A model generated the notes under the pieces. It did no database searches. It saw only the letters and a program-made list of their open reading frames with translations, and was not told the DNA's origin. Positions 61,474 through 64,000 of a stretch of DNA of 64,000 nucleotides are shown in pieces. The number at the start of each line of letters is the position of its first letter. Position 1 is the first letter of the stretch. The position numbers and the translations under genes are program-made. Source of the DNA: Natronorubrum halophilum. Lineage in GTDB: Archaea > Halobacteriota > Halobacteria > Halobacteriales > Natrialbaceae. The stretch spans positions 806,001 to 870,000 of the forward strand of contig NZ_QQTY01000002.1 in assembly GCF_003670115.1 (NCBI RefSeq), given 5' to 3'.

Positions 61474-61488
61474 CTAACATAACGTTAG
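61474..61488. promoter_or_regulatory. CTAAC-N5-GTTAG inverted repeat upstream of the HxlR gene
   Basis: CTAACATAACGTTAG forms a 15-bp dyad. On the minus strand it is about 57-71 bp upstream of the HxlR start codon, a likely autoregulatory site. The 14-bp TAACACCGGTGTTA near the NmrA-like gene has the same TAAC/GTTA arms with a spacer one base longer. Confidence 0.5.
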
Positions 61489-61526
61489 TTGCACCGACGG
61501 TACGCCGCTCGGTACGGCTCTCGCGC

Positions 61527-61937
61527 TCATTCCTCGGCGACCAGCAGTTCCTCGAGTCGCTCGAGCGCGCGCAAACAGACCGGCACGGAGCCGACGGCGT
61601 GCAACGGGAGTTCGAAGGCGATTCGACACCGTCCCTCCCGCAGGTCGTCGACCCGGTGGGATGCCACCGGCACCCTCGAGATTCGCCAACTCCACCGGTA
61701 GTCCGAACAGTCGGTGATCCGAAACGGAACCCAGACGCCGGACACTCGCACCCGACCCGTCGTCCCGGTTCGAATCCGTCGGTCGGTGGACTCGACGCCG
61801 TTTACGAGCGGCGACCACTCGGGCCATCGAGCGGTGTCGACGAGCACCTCCCACGCGTCGGCCGCAGGGACGGACAGGACGTGTGAGACCTCGAGTCGGC
61901 GACCGTCCGGCGTTCGCGTCCGCTGAAGACGAGTCAT
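61527..61937 (-). CDS. SRPBCC (START-like) family protein
   Basis: A 136-residue protein with the polyketide cyclase/SRPBCC fold. VSHVLSVPAADAWEVLVDTA is the first strand and helix, followed by RWPEWSPLVNGVESTDRRIR, the strands TTGRVRVSGVWVPFRITDCS and YRWSWRISRVPVASHRVDDL, and the closing helix LRALERLEELLV. Such helix-grip proteins bind hydrophobic ligands. Start 61937 (MTRLQRTR) is favoured. It is upstream of the HxlR gene on the same strand, 110 bp apart, possibly one transcript. Confidence 0.82.
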   Translation of the reverse strand: MTRLQRTRTPDGRRLEVSHVLSVPAADAWEVLVDTARWPEWSPLVNGVESTDRRIRTGTTGRVRVSGVWVPFRITDCSDYRWSWRISRVPVASHRVDDLREGRCRIAFELPLHAVGSVPVCLRALERLEELLVAEE

Positions 61938-62551
61938 GGGTACTGATAACGGCGGCATGGGCTATGGAAGTTTGCAACGGCCCGGTTCGACCGCGGAAGG
62001 GAAAACCGACTCCCGTAACCGTATTCGGAGTGAACCTCCGTGAGCTATGCTATCCCCTCTCTCCAATCTGGTGTGAGGACTCGTGGACGATGGAATCGTC
62101 GCGTTTCACTCGCACTTCACACTGGGAGGTCGGGCATTCAACGGAACTTGAGACTGTGTACTGAGTTACGAAGAGGACCAGAGCCACGCAATACCAATCA
62201 GAGCATAACCGATTCCGGAGTCCGCAACAAGTACATTATCGCTCGAAAGACCGAGTCCTACATGAACAAGACCCGATATGACAAGCAGCGGGAGAAGCTT
62301 CTGGACGCTCTCTTGTTGCACACACCGTAATCAGTTCACAGATATATAATACAGTTGATCCCTGTACTGATCAGTAACTACGTACGAGTAGTTACCGCTG
62401 GCTTCCCACCAGTTACGGATACTGTGCGTAGCCTCGTGCAAGATACACAGCGCATCGTTCACACGCCAGTCGTTGCGAAGCCGCCGTTACCGGTAGCCGA
62501 ATCGGTAATAGTATCTCGGCACGAGCCGATGTCCACCGTTGGTTTCGTTCA
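61938..62551. other. AT-richer spacer, possible gene remnant
   Basis: About 610 bp of visibly lower GC than elsewhere. A frame at about 62200-62330 reads SGVRNKYIIARKTESYMNKT, then RYDKQREKLLDALL and a stop. It is Lys-rich and not acidic, unlike host proteins, so it may be a scrap of a mobile-element gene. No transposase motif or terminal repeat is visible. A 22-bp inverted repeat lies at 62374-62395. Confidence 0.45.
62374..62395. promoter_or_regulatory. GTAACTAC-N6-GTAGTTAC inverted repeat
   Basis: Perfect 8-bp arms, GTAACTAC (62374-62381) and GTAGTTAC (62388-62395), with six bases between. It follows an AT-rich GATATATAAT (62341-62350) that resembles a TATA box. No gene starts nearby on the plus strand, so it may be the promoter region of a lost gene or an uncharacterised RNA. 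Confidence 0.5.
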
Positions 62552-62932
62552 TCAGTTTTCGTAACTGACGATGGAACGGAAACCGCCGTACGACATGCGC
62601 TCCGTGTCAAAGGGCATCTCCTCATCGAAGTTGTCCGGATCCATCGCGGGGTCTTCCATCACCTTCGCGTTCACCTCGTCGCGGTGGTCCCGCGACTCGA
62701 ACACGATAAATGAGAACACGACCGTCTCGTTGTCCCCTGTTTCTGCGAGTTGTGGGAAGGTCACCGTCGGCATCCCATCCATGTCGGGCTCCATGTCGTC
62801 TCCGACCCCTTCGAAGTACTCGAGAGCACCGTGTTCAATCCAGAGTTTTCCGGCCTCGTCGGCCATTTCGCGGTACGAATTGAGTTGATCATTCGGGATC
62901 GGGATAACGAAGCCGTCAACGTAGCGTTCCAT
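62552..62932 (-). CDS. DUF1428 family protein
   Basis: A 126-residue protein with the DUF1428 (YbaA-like) sequence: MERYVDGFVIPIPNDQLNSY, KLWIEHGALEYFEGVGDDM, a central VVFSFIVFESRDHRDEVNAK and MPFDTERMSYGGFRSIV. The fold is a ferredoxin-like dimeric alpha/beta barrel, related to NIPSNAP and ABM-type domains. No enzymatic activity is established. It is a single gene with AT-rich flanks. Confidence 0.9.
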   Translation of the reverse strand: MERYVDGFVIPIPNDQLNSYREMADEAGKLWIEHGALEYFEGVGDDMEPDMDGMPTVTFPQLAETGDNETVVFSFIVFESRDHRDEVNAKVMEDPAMDPDNFDEEMPFDTERMSYGGFRSIVSYEN

Positions 62933-63133
62933 AACCTTAGTATAGGACGCGACGGGAGTTGAACTTTTTCTCTCACCGGCCGATATCTCTCGGTCGGTTG
63001 TCTATCTGCTCTGTAGTCAACACGCCGTTTTTGATAGTGTTCACGCAGAATGAGCAGCCGCTGTTGAATAGAACGCGCATATCTCACAGGAAGCTGACCC
63101 CTGACTGGAACGGATCAACCAGTCCGTATAGTA

Positions 63134-63204
63134 ACAACCGAAACGATTTCACACACTGATCGCACAGTTGTGCGATCAGGCCTGCATTGACGTTCAGCGG
63201 CTAC
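63134..63204. repeat. Dispersed hairpin repeat, copy 2 (short-loop form)
   Basis: It matches copy 1 at both ends: CCGAAACGATTTCACACACT on the left and GACGTTCAGCGGCTAC on the right. The centre CTGATCGCACA-GT-TGTGCGATCAG (63156-63179) is a near-perfect palindrome with 11-bp arms. It lies 12 bp from the stop codon of the histidine kinase gene on the minus strand. Confidence 0.8.
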
Positions 63205-63216
63205 GGTAGAGTGATT

Positions 63217-64000
63217 TTACGTATCGTCACCGCTTGCAACAGGGAGCGTAAACGAAAAGGTCGCGCCCTCGCCCGGTTCGGACTCGACCCAGATGTCGCC
63301 ACCGTGACGCTCGACAATGCGCTTACAGAGCGCGAGGCCGACCCCCGTACCCGAATGCTCGCCCTGCGCGTGCAGGCGCTGGAATACTTCGAAGACACGC
63401 TCTCTGTCGTCCGGGTCAATTCCGATCCCATCGTCGGTGACTGAGACGATTACCTCGGAACCGTTCCGCACAGCCGAAACATCTACCTGTGGCGGGTCGT
63501 CGCTGTACTCGATGGCGTTATCGACCAAGTTCTGGAATACCTGGCGTAACTGCCCTGGGTCGCCCTCGACACGAGGCAGCGACTCGACCGTGATTGCGGC
63601 GTCGCTCTCTTCGATTTTTATCTTGAGGTCCCGGCGAACATCCGCGAGAACGGCGTCCAGATCGATCGGTTCGAAGGGATCGCCGCGCCTTTCGACCCGT
63701 GAATACTCGAGCAATCCCTTGATCATGTCGTGCATCCGGTCGGCACCATCGACGGCGAAGTCGATGAACTCCTTACCGTCCTCGTTGAGCTCATCGGCGT
63801 AGCGGCGTTCGATCAACTGGAGATAGCTCGTGACCATCCGCAGGGGTTCTTGCAGGTCGTGAGAGGCAGCGTAGGCGAACTGTTCGAGACGCTCGTTGGA
63901 TTCCTCGAGTCGCCGCTCGAACTGCTTGCGCTCGGTGATATCGGCCAGGGCGCCAGGGAACGACACTGGAGTACCGTCATCGTCGTACTCGACGTGACCG
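63217..64000 (-). CDS. Sensor histidine kinase, partial (N-terminus beyond the window)
   Basis: At least 260 residues, open at the right edge. The visible part begins in a PAS end ([20 protein letters not shown]), then the HisKA helix with the phosphoacceptor His in [21 protein letters not shown]-box [14 protein letters not shown]1 [13 protein letters not shown]2 [20 protein letters not shown]. All catalytic motifs are intact, in contrast with the degenerate sensor at 54855. It is the phytochrome/PAS-type haloarchaeal kinase class. Its 3' end is 12 bp from a hairpin repeat. Confidence 0.94.
   Translation of the reverse strand, partial: GHVEYDDDGTPVSFPGALADITERKQFERRLEESNERLEQFAYAASHDLQEPLRMVTSYLQLIERRYADELNEDGKEFIDFAVDGADRMHDMIKGLLEYSRVERRGDPFEPIDLDAVLADVRRDLKIKIEESDAAITVESLPRVEGDPGQLRQVFQNLVDNAIEYSDDPPQVDVSAVRNGSEVIVSVTDDGIGIDPDDRERVFEVFQRLHAQGEHSGTGVGLALCKRIVERHGGDIWVESEPGEGATFSFTLPVASGDDT

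Noticed and set aside
1-64000. CRISPR arrays, tRNA or rRNA genes
   Set aside because: I looked for regularly spaced 25-40 bp repeats in the spacers and for tRNA-like GGTTC..CC arms followed by acceptor complementarity. None was found, although short or intron-bearing tRNAs could escape reading by eye.

Overview
The window is chromosomal DNA from a halophilic archaeon (class Halobacteria). The evidence is high GC with strong third-position GC bias, very acidic predicted proteins, archaeal information-processing genes (rpl37ae, rpoP, pcc1, prefoldin, PAN, Mre11-Rad50, family B DNA polymerase, L11/L1/L10/L12), TATA-type leaderless promoters, and many small proteins found only in haloarchaea. The very frequent CTCGAG word and the dispersed repeats resemble members of the Natrialbaceae (Natrinema/Haloterrigena-like). 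The family placement is inference. Almost all of the window is dense core genome. I see no rRNA, tRNA, CRISPR array, transposase or prophage.

Layout. 1-3771: a cut-off gene, then rpl37ae-rpoP-pcc1, a DUF2243 membrane protein, a P19/Tp34-like lipoprotein, and pfdB-DUF3194. 4095-10100: hflX, an NmrA-like reductase, guaAA, two tiny proteins, the proteasome ATPase pan and a small wHTH regulator. 10247-10529: a long foldback repeat. 10665-19080: mre11-rad50, three small haloarchaeal proteins and an intein-free polB. 19354-23043: sufCBD behind a perfect 18-bp palindrome. 23202-29956: an RHH-like protein, a ferritin-like protein next to a DtxR-type regulator, a secreted PLD/lamin-tail protein, a HEAT-repeat protein and an archaetidylserine synthase. 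30079-33137: a blue copper lipoprotein, a regulatory-looking spacer, pckA, HEWD protein and cutA. 33254-36992: rpl11, an interruption of about 1.2 kb, then rpl1-rpl10-rpl12 with a structured leader.

37080-49605 is mostly metabolism: HAD hydrolase, TctA-like permease, a translationally coupled lactonase plus iron alcohol dehydrogenase pair (resembling a bacterial gamma-butyrolactone module), BtpA-like protein, cupredoxin, thioredoxin-like protein, Lrp regulator plus aminotransferase, MscS-type channel and Eis-like acetyltransferase. 49688-54566: a Na+/H+ antiporter, two FAD amino-acid oxidases and an ornithine-cyclodeaminase-like enzyme. 54855-57383: a PAS-PAS-GAF sensor whose kinase core has lost its phosphoacceptor histidine, convergent with a HalX response regulator. 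57480 to the end: purL, a Tat-exported repeat protein, an HxlR regulator, SRPBCC and DUF1428 proteins, and an intact histidine kinase that runs off the edge.

The strongest leads are the lactonase/dehydrogenase operon, the pseudo-histidine kinase, the cysteine-free L37Ae, the palindromic operator at the suf promoter, a TrmB-like box upstream of pckA, and two copies of a dispersed hairpin repeat placed at gene ends. No wholly new multi-gene system is evident.
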